From: Abditibacteriota bacterium
Lineage (GTDB): Bacteria; Armatimonadota; UBA5829
Length of the DNA stretch: 21,394 nt
NCBI GenBank assembly: GCA_017959625.1
Contig: JAGDAG010000188.1
Coordinates: 1-21,394, forward strand
Direction: 5' to 3'
Numbering within the stretch: the first letter of the stretch is position 1; the number at the start of each line of letters is the position of its first letter. The translations under genes were made by a program, and so were the position numbers. Positions 1 through 7,547 of this stretch are shown here, in pieces. The notes below the pieces were generated by a model. That model did no database searches. It had not been told where the DNA came from and worked only from the letters and a program-made list of their open reading frames with translations.

Positions 1-1390
1 ACAGGCGGCCCTGCCAATGGGCCATATATGACGAGTCGACTTCTTCATCGGCCTCGTTTATAGACGTATAAACTATGGGGAAGCCGTTGCCGGGGAACAC
101 CCCGTTCACGGATTCGTTGACAAGATCCAGCTTCAGGGCGTCAAAGATCATGCCGTGTTCGGTGGTACTTGCGCCGGGCTTGATCACCAGATAATAGTTC
201 TCGCCGGCAAGCAGATCCACGGTGGAGCCGGAGGCCACGTCCAGCCAGCCCTGAGGGCCGGTGACGCCGGTGAAGCTCTTCACCGTTCCGCCCGCGGCAG
301 TCTGTATCTCAAAAGCGTAGGTGCTCACGGTGCCCTTGGGGTTGGGGAGCTCGAAACCGCTTTCAAACTCTATGTCGTCGGCCGTCTGAGGGCAGTGGAT
401 CTTAAAGTTGTAAACTCCGGTCAGGCCCACGCTGAAGGGCAGCCGCGCCTCGTTGGCGGCGGAGACTTTTTCCTTGCGGAGGTACGAAACGGCGTTCCCC
501 AGAGCCATCTGTCCGTCGGCCAGATAAGAAGCGTGGTCCAGATCCAGCCTCTGCCAGGAGCCGCCCTCAAACATGAGATCGCTGTCGTCGATTATCACGG
601 AGCCCGCTCCGGCGCGTTCGGCTACGGGAGAGCCCACCATTTTGGCAGTGCTGAGCCTGATAAGGCGCACGGCGTCCGCCAGCACTATGGAAGCGGGGCT
701 TTCCTCGGAAAGAGTCTGCTCGTCGAGATACTGGCCTGCGTTGGTGATGGTCACCTTCACGGTGTTGGAGGTTTCGGTGAGGTCCAGGATATCGGAGGTC
801 ACGTATATCCATTCGCCGGAATAGGCGTCCCGGGACATATCCACGATGGCGTCAAAGGGCGCGCCGCCGTTGATCGCGAGCTTCACGTAGGCGATGTTGC
901 ACACCTCGTAGCCGTTGCGGTTTATGGTAAGATCGGACGGCACAGAGAGATTCACCTGATATTCGCCCTTGGGCAGATCCGTGAACTCATAGTCGATGGT
1001 GGCAAATTCCGAAGGCTGCATGCTGGCGTTGTAAAACGCCTCGGCATACATGAATTTGCTGCCGCGCATGTCGCCGGAGTTTTCGTCCTGCGCAAGACCC
1101 ACGGGCTCGGTGTTCACGCCCGCCGTGTTCCACTGCACCTCGTCACTGTTGTTCACGGTGACGCCGGCGGAATCCAGGGTCTTTTCATACACGTCTCCGT
1201 CCTCTATCTGAGGATATATCCAGATGGGGACAACGTTTCTGGCGTCCATACCCGCAGACTTTGGGTTAAAGGCCTGCTTTTCGGTATTTTTGCCCAGTCC
1301 CTCCCAGATACCCACGGGAGCGCCCGTATATGCAAAGGCGATGACTCCTATGGCTATAAGCAGAGCAAATACTGTGACAAATCTTTTCAT
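1..1390 (-). CDS. Secreted protein with two golvesin/Xly-like modules (C-terminus beyond the window)
   Basis: An open frame with no stop runs from an ATG at 1390 off the left edge, giving 463 complete codons. A GGAGG sits 4 nt before the ATG. Residues 1-20 form a signal peptide (MKRF, then a hydrophobic run ending in FA), so the product is exported. Two beta-rich stretches, about 100-245 and 265-425, each end in a similar motif (LADAVRL near 237-243, FDALKL near 416-421). This resembles the golvesin C-terminal/Xly carbohydrate-binding-like module found in secreted bacterial proteins. After residue 430 a new domain seems to begin but is cut off. The gene lies 83 bp downstream of another secreted-protein gene on the same strand and may share its transcript. 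Binding to cell-surface or extracellular polysaccharide is an inference from the module type; no catalytic residues are visible in the part seen. Confidence 0.8.
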   Translation of the reverse strand, partial: MKRFVTVFALLIAIGVIAFAYTGAPVGIWEGLGKNTEKQAFNPKSAGMDARNVVPIWIYPQIEDGDVYEKTLDSAGVTVNNSDEVQWNTAGVNTEPVGLAQDENSGDMRGSKFMYAEAFYNASMQPSEFATIDYEFTDLPKGEYQVNLSVPSDLTINRNGYEVCNIAYVKLAINGGAPFDAIVDMSRDAYSGEWIYVTSDILDLTETSNTVKVTITNAGQYLDEQTLSEESPASIVLADAVRLIRLSTAKMVGSPVAERAGAGSVIIDDSDLMFEGGSWQRLDLDHASYLADGQMALGNAVSYLRKEKVSAANEARLPFSVGLTGVYNFKIHCPQTADDIEFESGFELPNPKGTVSTYAFEIQTAAGGTVKSFTGVTGPQGWLDVASGSTVDLLAGENYYLVIKPGASTTEHGMIFDALKLDLVNESVNGVFPGNGFPIVYTSINEADEEVDSSYMAHWQGRL

Positions 1391-1435
1391 AATTCCTCCG
1401 ACGATCTCAAAAATCGCAATAGGTAACCTTCAAAC

Positions 1436-1467
1436 TTTAAAAACTGTGCATGGCCGGCAGAAGCCGG
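1436..1467 (-). terminator. Weak hairpin between two secreted-protein genes
   Basis: On the minus strand, CCGGC and GCCGG (1467-1463 and 1458-1454) form a 5-bp stem with a TTCT loop. A run of five T begins only about 10 nt further on (1443-1439). The gap makes this a poor intrinsic terminator; it may give partial termination or act as an mRNA processing site. Confidence 0.25.
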
Positions 1468-1473
1468 GATATC

Positions 1474-3695
1474 TTAATTGTTGACCGGCTTGTGAACGTA
1501 TATCACCGTAAGGCCGTTTAAGCTGATATTATACCCGGAATCATACCCGGCATCTATATTATGCGGCTGCACGGCGGTCAGCTGGCCGTCCTTGCTGATG
1601 TTCTTTATCTCGCAAACGTAGCCGGGATTCTGGCCGGTAATGCGGAGCGCTATGGAATTGTTATCCATATCGAGCATGGTGCTGCTCACGATCACGAAGC
1701 ACTCGTCCTCTCCCTTTTCGAGGTAGCCGACGTGGACCATGCCGACGGAAAGGCCGGGGGTGCCATGGATCTGGACCACGGCGGTAGCGGTAGCAAACGC
1801 AGCTCCGGGAGAAGTATAGTCTTCGCCGGTAACGTCAAAGCCCTCGATGCGGGAGAGGTCGTCCCCCAGAAAGTCCTTTATGAGCATGGCGGCCGCATAG
1901 TTGGACCATTCCAGCTGAGGGTTCAGCATATTGTCGGTGCGGGCGTTGTTGGGATTGACGTCAAACACCAGGCCCGCCAGCTTCTTTTCCCGGGCGTAGG
2001 CCATGAGCCGCAGCATATCCTTGGGACCGGCGGCGGAGGCCTTGGTGAGGGCAATCACCGGCCTGTCAAACTTGTATTTTTTGTCAAATATATTGTTGTG
2101 GATGGGAAAGTCCGCAGCGCGCCAGCGGCTGCCGTCGGAGGGCATCAGGTCCAGGATCACCGCGTCTCCCGCAGTGCGGGAATAGATGGCGGCCTCGCCG
2201 AACTCGGAGTCGCTGAGGTTGGGGAGCCTGTTGGCTATCACTGCCTTCCTGTCGGAGGAGCGCAGCTGTTCCCTGAACTTGACGGCGTCCTGCAGAGTAG
2301 GCATGCCCAGATTGTCGCAGGCCACAAAGCCCATGAGCCCGGCTCCCTGGACGCGGGCGTTGTTGGCTATGTCGAACCAGTCGTAGTAGGGCTCACCCTT
2401 ATCATACATATGGTCCGAATATCGTAGAACCACTTGCAGCCGGGAGCGAACTTGGTCACGTCCGTGCTCAGGGTGGCGCCGTCAGCGAGCCAGTTGACCT
2501 TGGCAAACACCAGGTCGGCTCCGGCAGACTCCAGTCCCTTCAGATATTTGCCTGCCCCGACGGAGTCGAACACGCTGTAGTCCTCACCGTAGCCCCGGTC
2601 CAGATCCAGAGACACTCCGAACATGGTGCCAAAGGCGTTGTGGCGGTTTTTGAACCGGCGCTCGCTGTCCAGCTCCCAGCCGGCCTTGACGGCTTCGGTG
2701 GAAGGATCGTAGTAGAAATAATCCCGGGCCAGGACGGTCTCCTTGCCCGAACGTATGCCCCGCATCTCCAGGCAGTAGCGCTCGGCCTTGGGCATATCCG
2801 AGGGGATGTTCCGGAATTCGCCCCACACCTCACCGGTAAACTGCGCGTTTGCATCCATCATAGCCCCCCAGAAGGGGTCGTCTGCGCCGGAATCCCTGTT
2901 GACTTCCTTGTCGGGAGCCATCACGGGATAGAAGCAGAACCAGGGCTTCCTTTTGCCGTTGGTGTCGATGTCGCTCCGGGAGTTGTAACCCTCGAAGCCG
3001 ATCTTAAGATCACTGACCACGTTGCCGGTGGCAGTCACGATGGGCAACGCCTGGTCGTAATGGGTATAGCCCAGGGCGATATAGGGATCGGGAACCTTGT
3101 CCTTATACATCCAGGCGCTGTTGAAGGCGATCTTCCGGGCGTAAACGCCCTTGGCCACGTAGATGCAGAAGCGGCAGGTTTTGATGCTGTCGTCCCGGGG
3201 GCAGTAAACTCTGCTCTCAAAAGCGTAGTCGTTGCCCGTAAAACTGTTAAGCAGGAAGTGATGTTCCAAAAAGCCTCTTGTCTTCTCTGTCTTGCGCGCA
3301 TTGCCGTCGCCGTCCAGCCACTGGATCTGCACGTTCACGTTGTCCTCGTCAAGGCCCATGAACTTGTACACCTTGAAGGTATCCACGGCGTCTATGTTCA
3401 GGCCCACTGTATAAAACCGGCCCGTTGCGCCGGAAACGTCAACGTCCTGATACACGTACTGAGGGGTGACCGTTCCGCTTCCGATGGTGTTTTTGAAGGA
3501 AAGCTCTCCGGCCGTATAGGTAAAGTCCGGGGCGACGTCTCCGTCTATGTTCCAGTATTCCGGCTGCGCGGGATCGGCGCCCGCCGTATAGAAGTTATAG
3601 TTCTGCAGCATATTGCCGGCCTTGATATCCGATCCGGCCAGGGCGAACCCGGCGCAGAACGCAAAGAGCATTAAGGTAATAACAAGCTTTTTCAA
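1474..3695 (-). pseudogene. Large secreted protein with carbohydrate-binding-like N-terminus, interrupted by a frameshift
   Basis: Two minus-strand frames that overlap out of phase read as one protein of about 740 residues. The first (3695-2367, 442 aa) starts at a TTG with GAGG 9 nt upstream and has a signal peptide (MKKLVITLMLFAFCAGFALA). Residues 25-195 look like a CBM4/9-type jelly roll (asparagine-rich start, then PEYW, then beta strands ending near AWMYKD). The second (2433-1474, 319 aa) begins at a GTG without a ribosome-binding site and continues the same kind of fold. It has repeated beta-alpha units such as PVIALTKAS and LAGLVFDVN that suggest a TIM-barrel-like core, then a beta-rich tail. 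The break is near 2424-2416, where WFYDI in one frame meets SDHMYD in the next; one base appears to be missing. No slippery heptamer is present, so a true mutation or an assembly error is likelier than programmed frameshifting. The family is not recognised; a glycoside-hydrolase-like enzyme is possible but unproven. Confidence 0.7.
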
Positions 3696-3817
3696 AACGG
3701 TATACCTCGTAAACAGTTTATGTCACAAATATTCATATACGCTATAATCAAAGTCTTTTTTACATACTTATGACATAAAAACTTTTTGTGTTGTTCCTTA
3801 TGCCAACGGCCCTCCCG
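3696..3817 (-). promoter_or_regulatory. AT-rich upstream region of the frameshifted secreted gene, with TTATGTCA inverted repeats
   Basis: This AT-rich stretch must hold the promoter of the leftward gene starting at 3695, but I could not assign a convincing -35/-10 pair; TATAAT-like bases lie around 3740-3750. TTTATGTCA (3717-3725) and its exact complement TGACATAAA (3771-3779) stand 54 bp apart, about five helical turns, flanking the likely promoter. The right-hand copy is part of an 11-bp palindrome, TTATGACATAA (3768-3778). This arrangement suits a regulator binding two sites, but no regulator is identified. Confidence 0.35.
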
Positions 3818-3854
3818 AAAAAAGCCGGCAGGGCAAAAAACGCTTTTTCCGGCT
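3818..3854 (-). terminator. Second tandem terminator behind the Ig/copper-amine-oxidase-N gene
   Basis: Read leftward, AGCCGG (3854-3849) pairs with CCGGCT (3828-3823), with a smaller AAAAA-GCG-TTTTT hairpin between them, followed by a T run (3822-3818). It would back up the stronger terminator just upstream. Confidence 0.45.
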
Positions 3855-3880
3855 GTTTCCGGGAGTGTGCGGGCATAAGA

Positions 3881-3905
3881 AAAAAAGCCGGCAAAAGCCG
3901 GCTTT
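3881..3905 (-). terminator. Intrinsic terminator of the Ig/copper-amine-oxidase-N gene
   Basis: A 9-bp stem, AAAGCCGGC/GCCGGCTTT (3905-3897 and 3892-3884) with a four-base loop, begins 12 nt past the stop codon. Reading leftward it runs directly into Ts (3886-3881). This is a textbook rho-independent terminator. Confidence 0.85.
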
Positions 3906-3917
3906 ATATTGATAAGC

Positions 3918-5414
3918 TTAATTGGTTTCTTTTGCCAGATCCATGGCTCTCCTGATATCGGACACGTCGATAATGGTGCGTCCGTTCTGGATCTTGGGTA
4001 TCATATTGACGGTCAGGCTCTTGCCGTTGGCTTTGATCGTTCTGGAGCCGATGGTCATTTCTACCTTTACGTTGTTGATGTAGGCGGTGACGGTCTTGGT
4101 CTTGCCGTCCCAGAGCACTACGCCGCCGTTGGCGTTGACTATGTCTCTGATCTTGGCCTTGCCGCTCTGAGGCAGCACCAGATTGGTGCGCTGGGCGGTA
4201 GCAAGAGCGACCTTGCCGGATACGTCGGCCTTGGCGACTTTGTAGGGAGTGCCGAGATCGGCGTCAACGGAAGCCTTGGGCACGTCCAGATCCACGGGAG
4301 CCGAAACCGCAACGGCGCCGGGAACTGCCTTTGCCATAAGCTTTGCGGCGGGAGCCTGGGAAACGCCCGTTCCGCTCAGAGCCGCTACTGCGATCTCTAC
4401 GGGAGCGGGGGCCTTGACCTCAACGGACTCCGAAGGCATACCGGCAATGGGAGCAGCCTGAAGGCTCTCCAGCTTTGCGGAGGCGGCAGTATCTACCGCA
4501 GTGTTCTCCACTCCGGCCTTCTCTGCAGGATTGGTAACGGCAACGGGAGCCTTGACGCCCTTGTCGAATACGCCCTGAGCGCCGGCGGAAAGAGCGGCGG
4601 AAGCAGCCTTGTCGGCGGCTGTCACCTGGGCAGTGATATCGGAATCGGCGTTTCTGGCGGAAGCGGACTGGGCGCCGGCCTTAACGGAAGGCTCGGAAGC
4701 CACCTTGACGGCGGGAGCGTTGATGTCGCCTTTAAGGGCGGAACCGCCGTTGTTCACCACTACCTTGTAGGAAACTCTGTCGCTCTGGTTGCCGTCGTTG
4801 TCAAAGGCGTATATGTCGATAAAATGCTCGCCGTCTTCAAGAGCGGTGGTGTCCAGAGTGTAGGAATAAGGCGCGTTGTTCTGCATCAGCTTGAGTTTTT
4901 TGTCCACCAGCAGAGAAACTATGGGGGGCTCCCCGCTGTTGTCCTTGGCGCTGATGGAGATCACCTTTTTGCCGCTGACTACGTCGCTGTCCTTCAGGTT
5001 TTCAAATTTTACCACGGGAGGGGTGTTGTCGAATACCTGGTCGGAAACGATCCCGCTGCCGGATACGGAAGTGACTATCTTGTTGTTGGCAAAAAGCTTG
5101 ACTTCCAGAAGATGCTGCCCTCTGCTGTAGGAAGCGGTATCCCAGTCGAAGGACACGATACCTTTCTGAGAAGGCACGTCAAGCCTTTTCTTCTCGTAGA
5201 TCTTGCTGTCGATGTAAAGGACAACGGTGTCTATCTTTACGTTGGCGGATTCGCTGTCGTAGCTGACGGTGACGTCTACCATACGTCCGTCAAGGACTCC
5301 GGGTTTGGGTGAAACCAATGTGGCTACAGCAGCGCTTGCGGCCGATGCAAGGATGCTGGTAAGCATGATGCATGCCGTTACAAGGCTCATAAGCCTTAAG
5401 CTCTTTCTGAACAT
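3918..5414 (-). CDS. Exported protein with two Ig-like domains, Ala-rich linker and C-terminal copper-amine-oxidase-N domain
   Basis: The start is placed at ATG 5414 (498 aa). GGAG precedes it by 8 nt, and a longer frame opening at 5459 would start inside the promoter. Residues 1-29 are a signal peptide (ALASAASAA-like end). About 32-120 and 128-222 are two Ig-like beta-sandwich domains; the second has the DNTPPVVKF entry and the GEHFIDIYAFDNDGN signature typical of bacterial Ig repeats. Residues about 223-405 are a low-complexity linker rich in Ala, Val, Pro and Lys. About 415-498 match the copper amine oxidase N-terminal domain (PF07833): VVLWDGKTKTVTAYI, then IGSRTIKANGK, then NGRTIIDVSDI. 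That domain is common in secreted and wall-associated proteins and carries no oxidase activity alone. A cell-surface structural or binding role is likely. It is transcribed alone, with its own promoter and tandem terminators. Confidence 0.85.
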   Translation of the reverse strand: MFRKSLRLMSLVTACIMLTSILASAASAAVATLVSPKPGVLDGRMVDVTVSYDSESANVKIDTVVLYIDSKIYEKKRLDVPSQKGIVSFDWDTASYSRGQHLLEVKLFANNKIVTSVSGSGIVSDQVFDNTPPVVKFENLKDSDVVSGKKVISISAKDNSGEPPIVSLLVDKKLKLMQNNAPYSYTLDTTALEDGEHFIDIYAFDNDGNQSDRVSYKVVVNNGGSALKGDINAPAVKVASEPSVKAGAQSASARNADSDITAQVTAADKAASAALSAGAQGVFDKGVKAPVAVTNPAEKAGVENTAVDTAASAKLESLQAAPIAGMPSESVEVKAPAPVEIAVAALSGTGVSQAPAAKLMAKAVPGAVAVSAPVDLDVPKASVDADLGTPYKVAKADVSGKVALATAQRTNLVLPQSGKAKIRDIVNANGGVVLWDGKTKTVTAYINNVKVEMTIGSRTIKANGKSLTVNMIPKIQNGRTIIDVSDIRRAMDLAKETN

Positions 5415-5447
5415 AATAAATACTCCAAAAAAGGTATATACAGTATA

Positions 5448-5476
5448 AGGATACCACATATCCGAGGGTTAGTCAA
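5448..5476 (-). promoter_or_regulatory. Sigma-70-type promoter of the Ig/copper-amine-oxidase-N gene
   Basis: On the minus strand, TTGACT (5476-5471) and TATCCT (5453-5448) are separated by exactly 17 bp. The predicted start of transcription lies about 25-30 nt before the ATG at 5414, leaving room for the GGAG ribosome-binding site. Confidence 0.7.
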
Positions 5477-5530
5477 CAAATTTTTTTTCAAAAAACGGTG
5501 TTTTTTTTTGTTTTCCGCAAAAAAAACGCA

Positions 5531-6208
5531 TCAATCATAGAGACGCAGGGGAGCGAAGCCCAGCCTGTCCGCCGCCACGAACCTGTATTCCACGCCGTTG
5601 ATATTTCCTTCCAGAAATTCCCCGCCGTGGATGTGGCCGTAAACCACCATATCCACCCCCGAACGCCACAGAAGGCGGGCAAAATCGTTGTGCTTCATAT
5701 CGTCGTCATAGGGAGGGTAGTGCATGAGGACGATTTTTTTGCCTTCGCCCATGGCGTTTATGCCGGCTTCCAGATAATCCAGCTCTCTCTGCCAGATGCG
5801 GGGATCGCTGTTTCTGGTTTTTTCTTCATGCCGCCAACCCCTGGTGCCGGCAAACCAGAAGCCTCCGATATTCACTGCATTCCCCTGCAGCAGTATCATG
5901 TCGGCGGGGAGAGATTTGCGGAGCCTTTCCGTCTGCTTGCGGTGCCACCAGAGCTCGTGGTTGCCCCTGACCATTATCTTGGTGCCGGGAAGCGACGACA
6001 CAAAATCAAGATCCGCCTCGGCGTCCTTCAGCTTCATTGCCCAGGAGATATCTCCCGGTATCAGCACCACGTCCCCGGGCCCCACCGTTTTTTCCCAGTT
6101 TTCCCGCAGCTTTTCCTCGTGGTTTTTCCAAAGGGGGCCGAACACCGACATATCCTTTTCGGGGATCTGCGTATGGAGATGCAGGTCGGCTATGCCGAAA
6201 ACAGCCAT
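5531..6208 (-). CDS. Predicted metallophosphoesterase (COG1768-like phosphohydrolase)
   Basis: A 225-aa cytoplasmic protein with every motif of the calcineurin-like phosphoesterase fold: D8-x-H10 (ADLHLH), GD52-53 in PGDISW, GNHE 82-85, H163 in LMHYPP, and GHIH 191-194. These residues bind the two-metal centre. The PGDISWA and RGNHELWW signatures and the short length match the COG1768 group of predicted phosphohydrolases; the natural substrate of that group is not known to me. The ATG overlaps the stop codon of the upstream gene (TGATG at 6210-6206), so the two are translationally coupled and share the promoter near 6707-6735. No signal peptide is seen. Confidence 0.88.
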   Translation of the reverse strand: MAVFGIADLHLHTQIPEKDMSVFGPLWKNHEEKLRENWEKTVGPGDVVLIPGDISWAMKLKDAEADLDFVSSLPGTKIMVRGNHELWWHRKQTERLRKSLPADMILLQGNAVNIGGFWFAGTRGWRHEEKTRNSDPRIWQRELDYLEAGINAMGEGKKIVLMHYPPYDDDMKHNDFARLLWRSGVDMVVYGHIHGGEFLEGNINGVEYRFVAADRLGFAPLRLYD

Positions 6209-6672
6209 CAGACCTTTTCCATCTGCTTCTTGATGGCTTCCAGCATGCCGTCGGCGTTTTCCTTTACCAGCTTTGCTATAAGCTTTTTAATAAGGCCTCC
6301 CACCATGGGGACGTTGTATTCCACCTCGAGGGACAGGGTCACCAGGGTGGTGCCGTCGCCGTTGTCGGCAAACTTCCAGACGCCCTTGTAAACCTCATAA
6401 TCGCCCCTTCCTTCGGGCATATAAAACTCGCACACGAGGCTGCGGTCGTCCCAGCGGTCGATCTCTTCCCATTTTACCGTGAGATTGAATTTCTGTATGG
6501 AGCCCACCCAACGGCTCAGGTATTCCGTCCCGCCGTCAAAGGGCTTTTTTTCCAGTATCTCTATGCTTTTCATATCCGGCATGAATTCCGGGAACTTGTC
6601 CACCTCTTTTGAAAAAAGATACACTTCCTTTGCGGGAGCGTTGATGGTGATCTCTGTTTTTACCTCTGCCAT
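6208..6672 (-). CDS. SRPBCC / START-like (COQ10/polyketide-cyclase type) protein
   Basis: A 154-aa protein with the helix-grip layout of the SRPBCC superfamily. The entry strand EITINAPAKEVYLFSKEVDKFPEFMP is typical (shown by residues 6-32), followed by alternating strands with WVGS, LVCEFYMPEG and GVWKF, and a long C-terminal helix (GLIKKLIAKLVKENADGMLE). It most resembles the coenzyme-Q-binding/cyclase group (PF03364), whose members bind hydrophobic ligands or, in the RatA branch, ribosomes. Nothing in the sequence decides which applies. An AAGGA lies about 7 nt before the ATG. It is the first gene of a two-gene operon, and its stop overlaps the start of the metallophosphoesterase. Confidence 0.8.
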   Translation of the reverse strand: MAEVKTEITINAPAKEVYLFSKEVDKFPEFMPDMKSIEILEKKPFDGGTEYLSRWVGSIQKFNLTVKWEEIDRWDDRSLVCEFYMPEGRGDYEVYKGVWKFADNGDGTTLVTLSLEVEYNVPMVGGLIKKLIAKLVKENADGMLEAIKKQMEKV

Positions 6673-6706
6673 TTTTCCGTCCTTTTGCTATGGGGTTTAT
6701 ATTTTA

Positions 6707-6735
6707 ATTATACACCATTTTCACCGGCGGCGCAA
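6707..6735 (-). promoter_or_regulatory. Promoter of the SRPBCC-metallophosphoesterase operon
   Basis: On the minus strand, TTGCGC (6735-6730) and a perfect TATAAT (6712-6707) are separated by 17 bp. Transcription would start near 6700, about 28 nt before the ATG at 6672. Confidence 0.65.
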
Positions 6736-6744
6736 ATCACGGGG

Positions 6745-6770
6745 CCCGGCGCCTTTTGCGGCGCGCCGGG
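6745..6770. repeat. GC-rich inverted repeat between divergent promoters
   Basis: CCCGGCGC (6745-6752) and GCGCCGGG (6763-6770) are perfect 8-bp inverted arms around a 10-bp centre. They lie between the -35 boxes of the leftward SRPBCC operon and the rightward flavodoxin gene. This could be an operator shared by both promoters or a cruciform insulator. No T run follows on either strand, so it is not an intrinsic terminator. Confidence 0.5.
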
Positions 6771-6788
6771 TAACAAAATCCGAAAAAC

Positions 6789-6817
6789 TTGACAAAACAT
6801 ATAAGATGTTATATTAT
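6789..6817 (+). promoter_or_regulatory. Strong sigma-70-type promoter of the flavodoxin-like gene
   Basis: A consensus TTGACA (6789-6794), 17-bp spacer and TATTAT (6812-6817). Transcription would start near 6824, about 32 nt before the GTG start codon. Confidence 0.8.
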
Positions 6818-6855
6818 TATATTAGAACACTTCGCATTGTATCGGAGGTAGCGTT

Positions 6856-7335
6856 GTGAACTGTATAGTAATCTATTTCTCCCGCCGCGGCCACACGAAA
6901 GCGGTGGCCACGGAGATCAGCCGGCAGCTGAACTGCGACACAAAAGATATAGTTCCGGCAAAATGGTATTCCGGCTTTTATATGAGATGCCTTATACGGT
7001 CGTACAAAGAAAAAAGAGACGGCATACTGCCGCCCATCAGAGGAAAGCTGAACCTGTCTTTGTATGACACCATAATCCTGGGCTTTCCCGTGTGGTGGGG
7101 GTCCGCCCCCAGGGTGATTTTCTCCTTTATGAAATCCCACAAGATTCAGGGAAGGAGGATCATCCCCTTCTGCACCTACAGAGGCAGCGCGGCAAACGCC
7201 GACAAAGACCTTACGGAGGCTTTTCCCGACAACGAATGGCGGGGGCTTTTTGCCGTTAAATCGGCTAAAGCAAAACGCTGCTCGAAAGAAGTGGAAGAAT
7301 TCATCAAAAAACACAACCTGAAACAGGACGGCTGA
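6856..7335 (+). CDS. Flavodoxin-like protein
   Basis: A 159-aa protein starting at GTG 6856, with GGAGG 7 nt upstream. The N-terminus is strand 1 followed by the FMN phosphate-binding loop (IVIYFSRRGHTKAVA, residues 4-18). The second flavin-contacting loop, FPVWWGSAPRVIFSF, with its aromatic pair that usually stacks on the isoalloxazine ring, comes near residues 77-91. FCTYRGS follows near 105-111. The layout matches the short flavodoxin-like family (PF12682 type), which carries FMN and serves as an electron-transfer or quinone/bilin-reductase partner; the partner is not evident here. It has its own strong promoter. A GGACGG/CCGTCC hairpin (7326-7345) spans the stop codon but has no T run, and no clear promoter precedes the next gene, so some read-through into porin 1 is possible. 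Confidence 0.82.
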   Translation: MNCIVIYFSRRGHTKAVATEISRQLNCDTKDIVPAKWYSGFYMRCLIRSYKEKRDGILPPIRGKLNLSLYDTIILGFPVWWGSAPRVIFSFMKSHKIQGRRIIPFCTYRGSAANADKDLTEAFPDNEWRGLFAVKSAKAKRCSKEVEEFIKKHNLKQDG

Positions 7336-7402
7336 CAAACCGTCCGTTCCCCGGAAGGGGCTTGAATACGACATAAGTCTTTTTACGCAGCCGCCAACCC
7401 AA

Positions 7403-7547
7403 GGCGCAGCAAAAAAGGAGGTGATACTGTCTTGAGGATGCTGTGAGTGCCGGGCGGCCGGGTAAAAAACAAATAACACCGGTTTTTCCATTGGGGGCAG
7501 GCAAAGGGCCGCCCCGGGAAAAACGAATGATCTCAAGAGGAAAAATA
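7403..7547 (+). promoter_or_regulatory. Porin-1 mRNA leader (leader family copy 1)
   Basis: The 145 nt before the porin-1 ATG share blocks with the leaders of porins 2 and 3: GGCGCAGC (7403-7410), AAGGAGGTGAT (7415-7425, fully complementary to the expected 16S rRNA 3' end), TCTTGAG (7430-7436), CTGTGAG (7441-7447) and TCTCAAGAGG (7531-7540), the ribosome-binding site. GTTTTTCC (7482-7489) pairs with GGAAAAAC (7517-7524); a GC-rich helix, GGGCGGCC with GGCCGCCC, can also form around 7452-7515. A four-codon frame, TTG to TGA (7432-7446), follows the strong Shine-Dalgarno. Unlike copies 2 and 3, no TTGACA/TATTAT promoter is visible upstream, so this leader may be transcribed from an unrecognised promoter or from the flavodoxin promoter. 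Confidence 0.6.

Noticed and set aside
155..1426. Plus-strand frame of 423 codons at the left end
   Set aside because: The minus strand has an uninterrupted frame with ribosome-binding site, signal peptide and repeated modules; the plus frame is its shadow.
3765..3775. TACTTATG similarity to the proposed repressor operator
   Set aside because: Only eight bases match, in AT-rich DNA and without the second arm at the right spacing; more likely chance than a second repressor site.
5490..5506. AAAAAAC/GTTTTTT hairpin downstream of the metallophosphoesterase
   Set aside because: The stem is almost all A-T and would be too weak to stop transcription; it is part of a run of A and T tracts just upstream of the next promoter.
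7443..7547. N-terminal extension of porin 1 from a GTG at 7443
   Set aside because: It has no ribosome-binding site at the right distance, would place 35 residues before the signal peptide, and the other two porins lack it.
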